A DNA stretch of 64,000 nucleotides from Streptomyces sp. NBC_01268 (GCF_036240795.1 NZ_CP108454.1:4774001-4838000), one strand, 5' to 3'; counted from the first letter of the stretch, positions 15,723-24,133 are shown. Made by a program: numbers and translations. The notes: a model not told the origin generated them from the letters alone.

Positions 15723-16715
15723 TCAGCTGTCGAGGAGGGCGATGCGGATGGCGCGCTCCACGTGCGCGGCGGTGTTGGCGTAGCCGTGGGCGTTGGGGTG
15801 GACGAGGGTGACGCGCTTGTTGATGGGAGCGCAGTTCAGCAGGGTGCCGGCCAGCTTGGCGGGCCAGTAGTCCTCGGCGTCGCCGCAGATTCCCTCGACC
15901 CACTTGGTGCCCGCGGGCTGGCAGGCGTCGTGGCCCACGCTGGAGGAGTAGACGTCCACGTAGCGGTCGCCGAAGAACGACGTGACGCGCTGGATCGTGT
16001 TGTTCAGCTCCTTCAGGACGTCCTCACGCAGCCAGTCGATGTCGGCGTGCTTGATCCCGCCCAGCTCGGTGAGGGAGAGGCGGTTGCAGGCATTGCCCTC
16101 CTGCGGCAGGACGGCCGGATAGCCGACGGTGATCACCTTCGCGTTGGGCGCGGCCTCGTGCACCTTGGCCAGCATCGCGATGTACTCGTCCTGGACTCGG
16201 GCCAGCTTGTCCTGGATGCTCTCCTCCCCCTCGGGAGGAGAGGTGTAGTACTCACGGCAGTTCTTGCCGATCGTCGCGCCCTGTTCGAGGCACTTGAGGA
16301 GCATGCCGCCGAACGGGAGGCTGTTGCCGCCGATGCCGATGGTGACGACGTCGGTCTGGTCGTTGAGCTTCGCCCGCTGGATCTGCGGGTCCACCGCGGT
16401 CCAGCCTCCGGTGGGCGGCTGGACCGGGCTGATCGGCGTCTGCTTGGCGTCGGCGATGTCGGCGATGGTGGCGTTGCCGCAACTGACATTGGTCAGGTGG
16501 ACCAGTTTGCCGGGCGGGAACTCGTCGAACTCCCGGTCGACAACGTCGGGGTAGGCGTTGGTGGTGCGGTCACAGCCGTCCCGCGCGGGGTCGCCGAGCG
16601 GGGGCAGCGGGTCCCCGACGAAACCGCCGGCGGTGTACGAGTCGCCCAGCGCGGCCCACTCGTACTGATCAGCCGCACCGGCGGAGCCCGAGAGCGAGAG
16701 AGCGGACGCCGCTAG
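15723..16715 (-). pseudogene. Secreted SGNH hydrolase, main part (5' end cut off by transposon)
   Basis: The reading frame encodes a secreted SGNH/GDSL lipase-esterase: GDSYTAGG carries the Ser nucleophile (block I), IGIGGNSLPF the block III Gly-Asn, and HPNAHGY the catalytic His. It lacks a start because a composite transposon is inserted at CTAG 16712-16715, within the signal peptide. The missing first 19 codons lie at 21517-21574. Joined, the two parts read MRHPVSRLRTRVLAVGLAL then AASALSLSGSAGA-ADQYEW, a normal signal peptide with an AGA-AD cleavage site. Catalytic residues are intact, so the disruption looks recent. It ends 4 bp from the convergent glycosyltransferase gene. Confidence 0.9.
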
Positions 16716-18048
16716 GGCGTGTTTTAGAAGTGGGCTTCGCCGCTCGTCCTGCGCCGTGATGATCGCGGTGTGGGGCGAGGGGATCTTTCTGATGGTCAGT
16801 GGGCTGTGCTGGAACCAATGCTGCCGGTGGCGGTGTTGGGGCGGCCGCCGTTGGGCCGGCGGAGGCTGATCGACGGGATTCGGTGGCGGGTGCGGACTGG
16901 TGCTCCGTGGAGGGACCTCCCGTCGGAGTACGGGCCGTGGCAGACGGTCTATGGGCTCTTCCGCCGCTGGCAGCGTGACGGCACCTGGCCTGCACTGCTG
17001 ACCAGGCTGCAAGCCCGCACGGATGAGGCAGGGCTGATCACGTGGGAGGTCAACGTCGACTCCACGATCTGCCGGGCCCATCAGCACGCCGCAGGTGCCC
17101 GCCGCGACGGACAGGCCCAGAAGGAACCGCCAGGCGGAACCCGCACCGAGCCGGAAGACCACGCACTGGGCCGGTCCCGCGGCGGTTTCACCACCAAGAT
17201 CCATCTAGCCTGCGAGCAACGCCAACGACCGCTGTCGCTGCTGGTCACCGCAGGTCAGCGTGGCGACAGCCCTCAGTTCACCGCCGTGCTGGAAGGCATC
17301 CGAGTTCCCCGCACCGGACCGGGCCGTCCTCGTGTCCGCCCGCTGCGGGTGCGGGGCGACAAGGCGTACTCCTCCCGCGCCAACCGGGCCTACCTGCGAA
17401 AACGGGGAATCCGCTGCACCATCCCAGAGCCCGCCGACCAGGTCGCCAACCGCAAACGGCGCGGGAAGGCCGGTGGGCGGCCTCCGGCCTTCGACCGCGA
17501 GGACTACAAGGCCCGGCACGCGGTCGAGTGCGGGATCAACCGGCTCAAGCGCAACCGGGCGGTGGCCACCCGGTTCGACAAACTCGCCGTCCGCTTCGAG
17601 GCAACCGTCCTGGTCGCCGCCATCGGCGAATGGCTGTGACCGGCCTGGGCCGTCGGTTGCGCATGCCATGCTGACGGCGACCAGGGGGAACAAGGCGAGG
17701 GAGAAGCAACGATGGGGGCTCAGTACTACGGCGCCGACAGCGAGAACGGCGACCGCGTCGACGACCCCTCCGAGGACGCGCTGTTCATGATGGTCAGCGA
17801 CCTCAACGACTCCGACAACACCTTCGTGGTCGTCCAGCCCGACGAGGAAGACCCCCTCTGGTTCGCCTCCGTGGCCGTCCTGGACGAAGGCGGCTACGAG
17901 ATCGTCCGCCGTGATACCACCCGCAACGAGCACGAGATCACCACAGCGACCAGCATCAACGACATTGCCCGCGACCTCACCATCTGGATGGCCGCCCGTG
18001 ACTTCTCCGGACGGCCAACCAGGCAGGTCGGCGAGTTCAAAACACGGC
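16716..18048 (+). mobile_element. IS5-family (IS427-like) insertion sequence with passenger gene
   Basis: Terminal inverted repeats are GGCGTGTTTTAGAA on the left and, in reverse complement, GCCGTGTTTTGAA on the right, each next to CTAG. The element is 1333 bp, longer than the roughly 0.9 kb usual for this group, because a second gene lies between the transposase and the right end. The right end has lost one T compared with the leftover copy at 21474-21516. Confidence 0.8.
16770..17639 (+). CDS. IS5 family transposase
   Basis: A 289-residue DDE transposase starting at GTG. The N-terminal part [17 protein letters not shown] and [20 protein letters not shown] is the typical DUF4096 region. [18 protein letters not shown] holds the first catalytic Asp, [18 protein letters not shown] the second, and [19 protein letters not shown] the catalytic Glu. 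Many IS427-type elements make this protein from two frames by frameshifting; here it is a single intact frame, so the element may still move. Confidence 0.92.
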   Translation: MGRGDLSDGQWAVLEPMLPVAVLGRPPLGRRRLIDGIRWRVRTGAPWRDLPSEYGPWQTVYGLFRRWQRDGTWPALLTRLQARTDEAGLITWEVNVDSTICRAHQHAAGARRDGQAQKEPPGGTRTEPEDHALGRSRGGFTTKIHLACEQRQRPLSLLVTAGQRGDSPQFTAVLEGIRVPRTGPGRPRVRPLRVRGDKAYSSRANRAYLRKRGIRCTIPEPADQVANRKRRGKAGGRPPAFDREDYKARHAVECGINRLKRNRAVATRFDKLAVRFEATVLVAAIGEWL

Positions 18049-18107
18049 CTAGTACTCCAGCCGTAGATCGTGATCTTCATGGCTGGGCGGCTGCTTGCCG
18101 TCGGTAG
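17712..18107 (+). CDS. Passenger protein of the IS5-type element, unknown function, 3' frameshifted
   Basis: An acidic protein of 131 residues as read here, with GAGGGAGAAG upstream of the ATG. It contains DNTFVVVQPDEEDPLW and DIARDLTIWMAARDF and matches no family I recognise; small acidic size could suit an immunity or regulatory protein, but this is a guess. The last 22 residues are not native. At the element's right end this copy reads GAGTTCAAAAC, whereas the remnant at 21474-21516 reads GAGTTCTAAAAC, which gives a stop (TAA) right after Val-Gly-Glu-Phe. The ancestral protein was therefore 109 residues ending at the element border, and a 1-base deletion made it run on into the neighbouring IS701 remnant. 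Confidence 0.65.
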   Translation: MGAQYYGADSENGDRVDDPSEDALFMMVSDLNDSDNTFVVVQPDEEDPLWFASVAVLDEGGYEIVRRDTTRNEHEITTATSINDIARDLTIWMAARDFSGRPTRQVGEFKTRPSTPAVDRDLHGWAAACRR

Positions 18108-18802
18108 TGGCAGTCGCGGGCGCGGGCCTGGTGTCGGCGTCGCCAGTGTGACCAGCGGAGTCGGTGCGCGAGGTCGTGGGCCCGGCTGGTCAGGGTGGTG
18201 AACAGGCGTTGGATCTCGTTGCAGGTCAAGGGGATCAGGTCGTCGGGGGCGGGGTGGTCGCGGCATGCCCGCAGGCGGCGGAGTAGACGAGGTAGACGGC
18301 GACCTGGGAGTTCTCGATCCGGCCCGCCGTGCCGGTGTACTGGCGCTGGACGCCGACCGTGGCGGTGCCCTTCTTCAGGTCGCCGGTCTCGTCGACCACC
18401 AGCACGGCTTCGTCATCGGCCAGGTGCGCGACCACGTAGGCGCGTACGTCGTCGCGGACCGCGTCGGCGTCCCACTTCGCGCGGTGCAGCAGGTGCTGCA
18501 TGCCGTCCGGGGTGGAGTCGCCCGCGTGCTCGGCCAGCGTCCAGCAGTTCTTCCTTGGCAGGTCCGCCAGCAGGCCCAGCACCAACGCCGTTGCGTTGCG
18601 GCGTGGTTCGACCCGCGGGAACCGGCCCGCGATACGGCCCGTCAGCTGGTCGAACATCGACCGCCACCGGGCAGGCACTACGCTGTGACCTGCGGCCACC
18701 GCCTGATCTTCGTTGGTCGACACAACTCACGATGATCAACGGTGGCCGCAGCCGTCTCCGCACCGGCCCCGACCAGCAAGATCACGACCTACGGCTGAAG
18801 TA
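18053..18802 (-). mobile_element. IS701-type element, internally deleted
   Basis: The 750-bp element has near-perfect 25-bp inverted ends, TACTCCAGCCGTAGATCGTG and TACTTCAGCCGTAGGTCGTG (outer 20 bases of each), and lies between CTAG at 18049-18052 and CTAG at 18803-18806. A full IS701 element is about twice this size, so roughly half has been lost. It is nested directly against the right end of the IS5-type element. Confidence 0.75.
18077..18723 (-). pseudogene. IS701 family transposase, central region deleted
   Basis: About 160 N-terminal residues remain from ATG 18723 (SMFDQLTGRIAGRFPRVEPR, then EHAGDSTPDGMQHLLHRAKW and AVLVVDETGDLKKG, with the first catalytic Asp). After ENSQVAVYLVYSAACGHA the frame shifts. 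It then resumes in another frame as the family's C-terminal end (LTCNEIQRLFTTL to HYRRQAAAQP), stopping at 18077. The middle, including the later catalytic residues, is missing, so it is dead. Confidence 0.82.
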
Positions 18803-19591
18803 CTAGTCGGCCTGCAGGACGAAGAACAGGAAGCACAGGAAGCGCGGCTTGGCCGCGATGGCCTCGGGGAACATCTCGCGGGCGGCGGGATCAGGCTCCG
18901 GCTCGCTGATGACCGTAATCCGGAAACCGGCCCCGATGAAAGCCTCGATCATCGCGTGCAGCGGCCTGTTCCACCTGCTCACCAGGGCGGTATGGCCGCC
19001 AATGGTCCACTCCACGGTCCATTTGGTGGTGTCGAAGTAGTTGTGCTCGGCCTCGCGACCGGCCTCGCGGTGTATGAGGTTGATGGCAAAGGGATGGTCG
19101 ACAGATGCGATCAGCCGACCGCCGGGCCTGAGTACGCGTCGCAGCTCGGCCAGCGCCGGCCCCCAGTCCTCCAGATAGTGCAGCACCAGGGACGCCGTTA
19201 CATCGTCGAATGTGTCATCAGCGTAAGGAAGCGGGCTGCCCAGGTCCGCCACCTGCAGGTCCGCACCGTCGCCGAGCCGCCGCCGAGCCAGCTCCAGCAT
19301 CCCGGCACTCGTGTCGAAGCCACTCACAACGGCGCCACGGTCGCGCAGCGCGGCAAACAGGGCCCCCGAGCCGCAGCCGGCGTCGAGAATCCGTCGGCCG
19401 GCCACGTCTCCAGCGAGGGCCAGCATCGCGGGCCGCTCGTAGTAGGCATTGACCAGGTTGGTTTCGTTTGCGGCCGCGTACGCCTCGGCGAAGCTGTTGT
19501 AGTCGTTGGTCTTCGACGGTTCCGCACTCACTGCGGACGGCGAGACCAGCTTGGTGGAGATCGCGTGCTCTTGGCGCTCACTTGAGATCAT
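18803..19591 (-). CDS. Class I SAM-dependent methyltransferase (transposon cargo)
   Basis: A 262-residue methyltransferase. Motif I is ILDAGCGSGALFAAL (SAM binding), followed by VVSGFDTSAGMLELAR (acidic ribose contact), DLQVADLGSPLPYADDTFDD and LRRVLRPGGRLIASVDHP. The C-terminal third (HNYFDTTKWTVEW) resembles the UbiE/small-molecule O/N/C-methyltransferase group. The stop codon TAG is part of the CTAG where an IS701-type element has inserted, so the gene is just complete. It lies between two inverted IS701 pieces inside the composite transposon. Codon use is less strictly G/C-ending than its chromosomal neighbours, in line with import. The substrate is unknown. Confidence 0.85.
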   Translation of the reverse strand: MISSERQEHAISTKLVSPSAVSAEPSKTNDYNSFAEAYAAANETNLVNAYYERPAMLALAGDVAGRRILDAGCGSGALFAALRDRGAVVSGFDTSAGMLELARRRLGDGADLQVADLGSPLPYADDTFDDVTASLVLHYLEDWGPALAELRRVLRPGGRLIASVDHPFAINLIHREAGREAEHNYFDTTKWTVEWTIGGHTALVSRWNRPLHAMIEAFIGAGFRITVISEPEPDPAAREMFPEAIAAKPRFLCFLFFVLQAD

Positions 19592-19737
19592 GGTGCGGGA
19601 GACGTGTGCTCCACCAGTTCAGTTCCGGGCCGCTCCCGACGGCCCTCACATCCTTCGAGATCCAACGAGCCGTTCGTTCCCGAGTTCGTCCAGCACCGCC
19701 CGGTGCAGCCGACGCCACAGGCCGGCCCCGGTCCATA
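19592..19737 (-). mobile_element. Likely remnant of another IS5-type transposase
   Basis: The stretch lies between the methyltransferase start and the IS701 tail. On the minus strand, about 19663-19733 reads LHRAVLDELGNERLV in one frame, like the early part of many IS5-type transposases. There is no start, stop or terminal repeat that I can define. The rest of the interval, upstream of the methyltransferase, would hold its promoter, but no clear elements are seen. Confidence 0.4.
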
Positions 19738-19914
19738 CCGACCTGCAACGAGATCCAACGCCTGTTCACCACCCTGACCAGCCGGGCCCACGACCTCGCG
19801 CACCGACTCCGCTGGTCACACTGGCGACGCCGACACCAGGCCGGCGCCCGCGACTGCCACTACCGACGGCAAGCAGCCGCCCAGCCATGAAGATCACGAT
19901 CTACGGCTGGAGTA
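19738..19914 (+). mobile_element. IS701-type transposase tail and right end, inverted copy
   Basis: These 177 bp are almost identical to the reverse complement of 18053-18230: the codons for TCNEIQRLFTTLTSRAHDL to YRRQAAAQP, a TGA stop, the end repeat, and CTAG at 19915-19918. The two pieces face each other around the methyltransferase gene and form a long inverted repeat. Confidence 0.78.
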
Positions 19915-19941
19915 CTAGGCCCGGTGCAGATGGCGCTCTGC

Positions 19942-21213
19942 CTACTGCGCACCCAGTTCTTGCAGCATCTTTTGCTGATGGCGGTGACCGATCGTCTCGT
20001 AGCCGATCACGGTGACGAAGGGCGCGAGCATGACCACGAGCAGGCACACCGCGATGGACACGCCGGCGGCGGCCAGGAGGACTGCCGCGAGGAGTACGGC
20101 GATGGTGAGGGCGACCAGAAGGATGTGGAAGCGGTCTGCCGTGGACAGCAGCAGGGTGTGCAGGAGGTAGACCATCAGCATGTAGAGGCCGACTGGGAGA
20201 GCGAGGGCGAGGACGACGGCGGTGCCGGAGATCTTGGCGTGGTGTTCCATGTACAGGCCTGCCACGTGCAGCCCGGCGCCGGCTCCGGCGACGCCGATGA
20301 ACAGGGGGATGTGACCGTAGCCGAAGAGGTATCCGCGGCCGCGGCGGTGCGCCAGGATGTCGCCGAACGGCGTCAGGAAATACATCCACCACATACCGAA
20401 GGTCAGGCCCACACCGGCGATGACAACGGCGATCGCGTTCCAGGTCCAGTGCGTGCCGTCCCCGCCGCCCAGGAGGTCCCCGGAGGAGGCGACCGTACCG
20501 ACGACGCCCTCTCCGAGGACGATGATCGCGAAGAGCCCATACCGTTCGGCGACGTGGTGCGGGTGCCAGGGCGTGCCGCCCGCGGAGCCCTGTGTAAGCA
20601 CCGGCAGGACGAGTTCGAGGGCGCCCAGGACGCCGAACGCGGCGAAAACGGCGCCGTTCGGCATGGGCACGAAGGCCACGACGATCCAGCCGGCCTGGAC
20701 GATCACCGTCCAGCGGATGTTCGCCATGCCCACGTCGTGGAACGACGGGGACTGCCGGGCGGCGCGCCACCACTGGAGCACCATCGCGATCCGCATCACG
20801 ACGTAGCCGATGACCATGGCACGTAGTTCGAGGTGGCCGCCCTCCTCGACGGAGTGGAACATCGCGGGCAGGCCGAGCGAGAAGACGACGACGCCGATCA
20901 TCTGCACCATCGTCACGGCCCGGTAGAGCCAGTCGTCGGTGGCGAATGCAGAGGCGAACCAGCTGAAGCTGATCCAGGCGATGCTGATCGCGAACATCGC
21001 CAGGACGAACGCGATGACCGCCTGGCCGGCATGCCCCCCGGCGACCATCTCGGCGAACTGGAACGCCGCCGTGCCGACGGCGACCACGAACGTCAGGTCG
21101 AACAACAGCTCCAGCGGCGAGGAGACCCGGCCGTGCTCTTCCGGGTCACGGCCGGTCATGGGGACCAGCCGTCGCGACAGACCGAGCTTGCCGGTGGGTG
21201 GGGAATCATTCAT
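19942..21213 (-). CDS. ltrA: Low temperature requirement protein A (LtrA) family membrane protein (cargo)
   Basis: A 423-residue integral membrane protein with about 10 to 12 hydrophobic helices. The N-terminal family signature is SSPLELLFDLTFVVAVGTAA, followed by the conserved WISFSWFASAFATDDW; HHVAERYGLFAIIVLGE in the middle is also typical. The family was named from a Listeria mutant unable to grow in the cold; the molecular function is not known. It is carried within the composite transposon next to a methyltransferase gene on the same strand but separated by IS701 debris. ATG at 21213 has no clear ribosome binding site. Confidence 0.85.
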   Translation of the reverse strand: MNDSPPTGKLGLSRRLVPMTGRDPEEHGRVSSPLELLFDLTFVVAVGTAAFQFAEMVAGGHAGQAVIAFVLAMFAISIAWISFSWFASAFATDDWLYRAVTMVQMIGVVVFSLGLPAMFHSVEEGGHLELRAMVIGYVVMRIAMVLQWWRAARQSPSFHDVGMANIRWTVIVQAGWIVVAFVPMPNGAVFAAFGVLGALELVLPVLTQGSAGGTPWHPHHVAERYGLFAIIVLGEGVVGTVASSGDLLGGGDGTHWTWNAIAVVIAGVGLTFGMWWMYFLTPFGDILAHRRGRGYLFGYGHIPLFIGVAGAGAGLHVAGLYMEHHAKISGTAVVLALALPVGLYMLMVYLLHTLLLSTADRFHILLVALTIAVLLAAVLLAAAGVSIAVCLLVVMLAPFVTVIGYETIGHRHQQKMLQELGAQ

Positions 21214-21473
21214 GTGCAGCAGTATTTCTGACGCTGTCCCTGCCCGCCCGGCCGCACTGCCGACGCAGAGTTCTCCGGCGACAAGGGTGAAACACTCTAC
21301 CCGCTCGGCCCCAGCAGCATCGCGGCATGTGGCTATTCGGGCAGGGGTCTCTCCTGGACGTAGCTCTGTGCTCGGTCCCTGACGTGCCCGTCGGCGTCTG
21401 CCAGCAGCACGGCCGCAGGCTCCGGCTGCCGGGCCGTCCTCGATGCCGAGCGGTATCTCGCCGCGTGACTTCT

Positions 21474-21516
21474 CCGGACGGCCAACCAGGCAGGTCGGCG
21501 AGTTCTAAAACACGGC
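21474..21516 (+). mobile_element. Right-end remnant of a second IS5-type copy
   Basis: Bases 21474-21516 match the right end of the intact element (17997-18048) except for one extra T, followed by CTAG at 21517-21520. This is all that remains of the second flanking IS. The 260 bp before it (21214-21473) hold no gene; they would include the ltrA promoter region. Confidence 0.8.
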
Positions 21517-21574
21517 CTAGGGCGAGCCCCACGGCCAGCACGCGCGTGCGCAGGCGGGAGACAGGGTGTCGCAT
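21517..21574 (-). pseudogene. Secreted SGNH hydrolase, displaced 5' end
   Basis: From ATG 21574 the minus strand encodes MRHPVSRLRTRVLAVGLAL and then enters the transposon at CTAG. These 19 codons continue in frame into the hydrolase body at 16715. They are the n-region (three Arg) and start of the h-region of a signal peptide. GGATCC with a weak AGGATCC lies just upstream as a poor ribosome binding site. Confidence 0.88.
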
Positions 21575-21700
21575 GGATCCTCCGGGATCGTGGAAGACGC
21601 CCGGGGCCGAACGTGACGCCGGGCGGAGGCACCTCGGCCAAGATCATCCAGGTACTTCGCCCGCTCTTACGACGGATTGGGCCCATCTTGCACGAACGAG

Positions 21701-22837
21701 CTAATTGGTCACACTGGTCGGACTTTTCGGCTCCGCGTCCGCGTCCCAGGCCGGGTAGTCGGTGTACCCGGCCGCCCCGCCCGTGTACATCAGGTACTGC
21801 TCCCGTACGGCGTTCAGCGGAGCCCCCGCGCGCATCCGGCCCACCAGGTCCGGGTTGGCGAGGAAGGAACGCCCGAGGGAGATCAGGTCCGCCCCGGCGG
21901 CCAGCAGCCGCTCACCCGCCGCCCGGCCGCCGTCGGCCGGCAGCGGGCCGCCCCAGCCGAGCACCGGGTTCGCGATCAGCGCGCCCGGCCAGGCCTTCCG
22001 GATCTCCTGGAACAGCGGCTGCTCCGGATCGGCGAACACCACGTGCAGGTAGGCGGGTTCCCGCTCCGCCAGCGCGGCGACGAGCGCCGGGTACAGCTCC
22101 TCGGTGTCGCCCTCCTCGATGCCGTTGACGCCGACCCCGGGGGAGATCCGCACCCCGACCCGCTCCGGGCCTATCGCCTCCGCGACCGCCGTGACGACCT
22201 CCACGGCGAAGCGGATCCGGTTCTCGACCGTGCCGCCGTACCCGTCCGTCCGCAGGTTCGTGTTCTTCGCGAGGAACTGGTGCAGCAGGTAGCCGTTGGC
22301 CGCGTGCACCTCCACCCCCTCGAAGCCCGCGTCGACGGCCCGCCGCGCGGCGGCGGCGAAGTCCGCCACGGTCGCGCCGATCTCGTCGATGGTCAGCTCG
22401 CGCGGCGCGACGGCCGGCCGCGGCCCGTCGGCGGTGTGGATGGGCTCCGGCAGCGCGACCGCCGACGGCGCGACCGGCACGGCCCCGCTCGTGTCGGGGT
22501 GCCCGACCCGCCCGCCGTGCTGCAACTGCACGAACATCCGCCCGCCCGCGTCCCGTACGGCGTCGGTCACCCGCCGCCACCCCGCCACATGGGCGTCCGT
22601 GTACAGGGCGGGGATGTGCGCGTACGTCTGGCCGACGGCACTCGGCGTCGTCGCCTCCGCGACGATCAGACCGGCCGTGGCGCGCTGCGCGTAGTACGTG
22701 GCCATCAGCGGCGTCGGGACCCCGTCGGCAGCCGCGCGGTTCCGCGTCAGCGGTGCCATGACCAGCCGGTTGGCGAGGGGGAGGGGGCCGAGGTGGGTGG
22801 CTTCGAAGAGGCGGGATCCGCTCGTGTTCTGCGTCAT
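21701..22837 (-). CDS. Alkene reductase / NADH:flavin oxidoreductase (Old Yellow Enzyme family)
   Basis: A 378-residue FMN TIM-barrel enzyme. LANRLVMAPLTRNRA is the N-terminal FMN-phosphate region, QLQHGGRVGHPDTSG carries the substrate-anion His/Asn-type site, GFEGVEVHAANGYLLHQFL and NLRTDGYGGTVENRIRF are family signatures, and ISLGRSFLANPDL binds the FMN phosphate. The enzyme reduces activated C=C bonds of enals, enones, maleimides or nitro-esters with NADPH. It is divergent from a MerR gene with a perfect palindrome between, so induction by an electrophile is likely. Confidence 0.92.
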   Translation of the reverse strand: MTQNTSGSRLFEATHLGPLPLANRLVMAPLTRNRAAADGVPTPLMATYYAQRATAGLIVAEATTPSAVGQTYAHIPALYTDAHVAGWRRVTDAVRDAGGRMFVQLQHGGRVGHPDTSGAVPVAPSAVALPEPIHTADGPRPAVAPRELTIDEIGATVADFAAAARRAVDAGFEGVEVHAANGYLLHQFLAKNTNLRTDGYGGTVENRIRFAVEVVTAVAEAIGPERVGVRISPGVGVNGIEEGDTEELYPALVAALAEREPAYLHVVFADPEQPLFQEIRKAWPGALIANPVLGWGGPLPADGGRAAGERLLAAGADLISLGRSFLANPDLVGRMRAGAPLNAVREQYLMYTGGAAGYTDYPAWDADAEPKSPTSVTN

Positions 22838-22853
22838 GCCGGTACCGTAGATC

Positions 22854-22869
22854 CTGACATCAATGTCAG
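22854..22869. promoter_or_regulatory. MerR operator candidate
   Basis: CTGACATCAATGTCAG is a perfect 7-2-7 palindrome in the 66-bp gap between the divergent Old Yellow Enzyme and MerR genes. Its arms and position fit a MerR-type site lying between promoter elements. Confidence 0.65.
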
Positions 22870-22903
22870 ATTCAAGCGTGAACGACGTGTACGGGGGCGG
22901 CAC

Positions 22904-23266
22904 ATGAGGATCGGCGAGCTGGCACGACGGGCCGGGGTGAGCGAGCGCTCCCTGCGCTACTACGAGCAGCAGGGCCTCCTGCGCTCCGAGCGCACCCCCG
23001 GCGGCCACCGCGCCTACGGGGACTGGGCGGTCGACCGCGTCATCCGCATCCAGGCGCTGTACGCGGCCGGGCTCGGCAGCAAGAAGATCGCGATGCTGCT
23101 CCCCTGCATGCGGGACGCCGACGGCGGCCCGACCGAGCACACCACCGCCGAGCTCGTCGACGAGCTGGTCGTCGAGCGCGACCGCATCGACCGCATGATC
23201 CTCGACCTCGTCCGCTCCCGTGACGTCCTGGACGAGGTCATCGACGCGGCGACCGTCAGGGTCTGA
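22904..23266 (+). CDS. MerR family transcriptional regulator
   Basis: A 120-residue MerR protein. MRIGELARRAGVSERSLRYY is the helix-turn-helix, GGHRAYGDWAVDRV the wing, and the C-terminal helix (TAELVDELVVERDRIDRMIL) the dimerising coil. A single Cys in AMLLPCMRD could sense electrophiles, as in NmlR/AdhR-type regulators, but that is inference. ATG at 22904 follows GGGGGCGG. It overlaps the convergent HAD gene by 11 bp. Confidence 0.9.
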   Translation: MRIGELARRAGVSERSLRYYEQQGLLRSERTPGGHRAYGDWAVDRVIRIQALYAAGLGSKKIAMLLPCMRDADGGPTEHTTAELVDELVVERDRIDRMILDLVRSRDVLDEVIDAATVRV

Positions 23267-23891
23267 CGGCCCCCGCCCGCGCCAGGATCTCCGGCGCGGC
23301 CTCTGCGAGCGTGGCGAAGTGCCGGTGCGAACCCTCCGCCGGCTCGGGCGTGTTCACGGTCCAGACCGTCATCCCGGCCGCCCGGCCCGACCGCACGCCC
23401 GACGGGGCGTCCTCGATCACCAGGCAGTCGGCCGGGTCCGCGCCCAGGAGCTCGGCGGCCCGCAGGTACGGCACCGGCGACGGCTTGCCCTCGCTCACCG
23501 AGGCCGCGTCCACCAGCAGCTCCGGCACCGGCAGCCCGGTCCGCTCGAAGCGCCCCCGCACCCGGTGCGCGTAGTTCGACGTCACCAGACCCCACCGGCC
23601 CTCCGGCAGTGCGGTCAGCAGGGCCGCGGCGCCGTCGAACGCGGAGTACGTCCCCGTCCGCACGTCCTCGTCCTCCAGGGCGTGCAGGAGGGCGAGGCAC
23701 TCGTCGGGGTCGGCTCCCGGCGCCACGGCCGCGAACGTCTCGACGGGGCGGGTCCGCAGCGCCACCGCGTACACCTCGTCCCCGTCGAGCCCGTGCCGCG
23801 CGGCCCACTCGTGCCAGACGCGGCGCTGGTTGGCGACGGCGTCCATGAGGGTGCCGTCCACGTCGAAGAGAACGAAGTTCTTGCTGGTCAC
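23256..23891 (-). CDS. HAD family hydrolase (phosphatase)
   Basis: A 211-residue haloacid dehalogenase-fold hydrolase. Motif I is VLFDVDGTLMD (nucleophile Asp and acid/base Asp), motif II VTSNYAHR, motif III the Lys in SEGKPSPVPYLRA, and motif IV VIEDAPSGVRSG (Mg ligands). The cap between motifs I and II is helical, as in sugar-phosphate and phosphoglycolate phosphatases. GTG at 23891 overlaps the stop of the DUF397 gene by 4 bases (GTGA), so it is translated with a regulatory gene pair. Confidence 0.88.
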   Translation of the reverse strand: MTSKNFVLFDVDGTLMDAVANQRRVWHEWAARHGLDGDEVYAVALRTRPVETFAAVAPGADPDECLALLHALEDEDVRTGTYSAFDGAAALLTALPEGRWGLVTSNYAHRVRGRFERTGLPVPELLVDAASVSEGKPSPVPYLRAAELLGADPADCLVIEDAPSGVRSGRAAGMTVWTVNTPEPAEGSHRHFATLAEAAPEILARAGAVRP

Positions 23892-24133
23892 GCGCCGGAT
23901 GCTACGTCCAGGAACGCGGCCCAGGAAGAGGGGGTCACGGCGAGCTGGGGGCCGTGGGGGTTCTTGGAGTCGCGGATGTGGACGGTGGTGGGGTGGGCGG
24001 CTACCTCGACGCAGTTGCCGCCTTCGCCGCTGCTGTAGCTGGACTTGTGCCAGTCGTAGGCGATCTCGACGCACTCGCCGCCCTCGCCGCTGCTGTAGCT
24101 GCTCTTGAACCAGGCCAGATCCGCGGTGCTCAT
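23888..24133 (-). CDS. Tandem DUF397 domain protein
   Basis: An 81-residue protein with two DUF397 units: WFKSSYSSGEGGECVEIA and WHKSSYSSGEGGNCVEVA, the second continuing to VHIRDSKNPHGPQLAV. Single-unit proteins of this family are partners of XRE regulators in WhiJ/AbaA-like clusters that affect development. The first unit lacks the RDSK half, so it is a partial duplication. Its ATG overlaps the XRE stop (ATGA) and its stop overlaps the HAD start (GTGA). Confidence 0.85.
   Translation of the reverse strand: MSTADLAWFKSSYSSGEGGECVEIAYDWHKSSYSSGEGGNCVEVAAHPTTVHIRDSKNPHGPQLAVTPSSWAAFLDVASGA

Larger units (their letters stand above)
16712..21520. mobile_element. Composite transposon (about 4.8 kb) flanked by CTAG duplications
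   Basis: The outer ends are the left end of an IS5-type element (GGCGTGTTTTAGAA at 16716) and a matching right end (TTCTAAAACACGGC, ending 21516). Both are bounded by CTAG at 16712-16715 and 21517-21520, and the host gene reads on perfectly when one CTAG is removed. Inside lie a full IS5-type copy, an internally deleted IS701-type element, a methyltransferase gene, an inverted IS701 tail, an ltrA gene and 43 bp of a second IS5-type right end. The layout is that of a class I composite transposon in which one flanking IS has been almost fully lost. Confidence 0.75.

Noticed and set aside
19942..21213. Genomic island of larger size including the Old Yellow Enzyme region
   Set aside because: The border at CTAG 21517-21520 and the continuation of the hydrolase signal peptide show that the insertion ends there.
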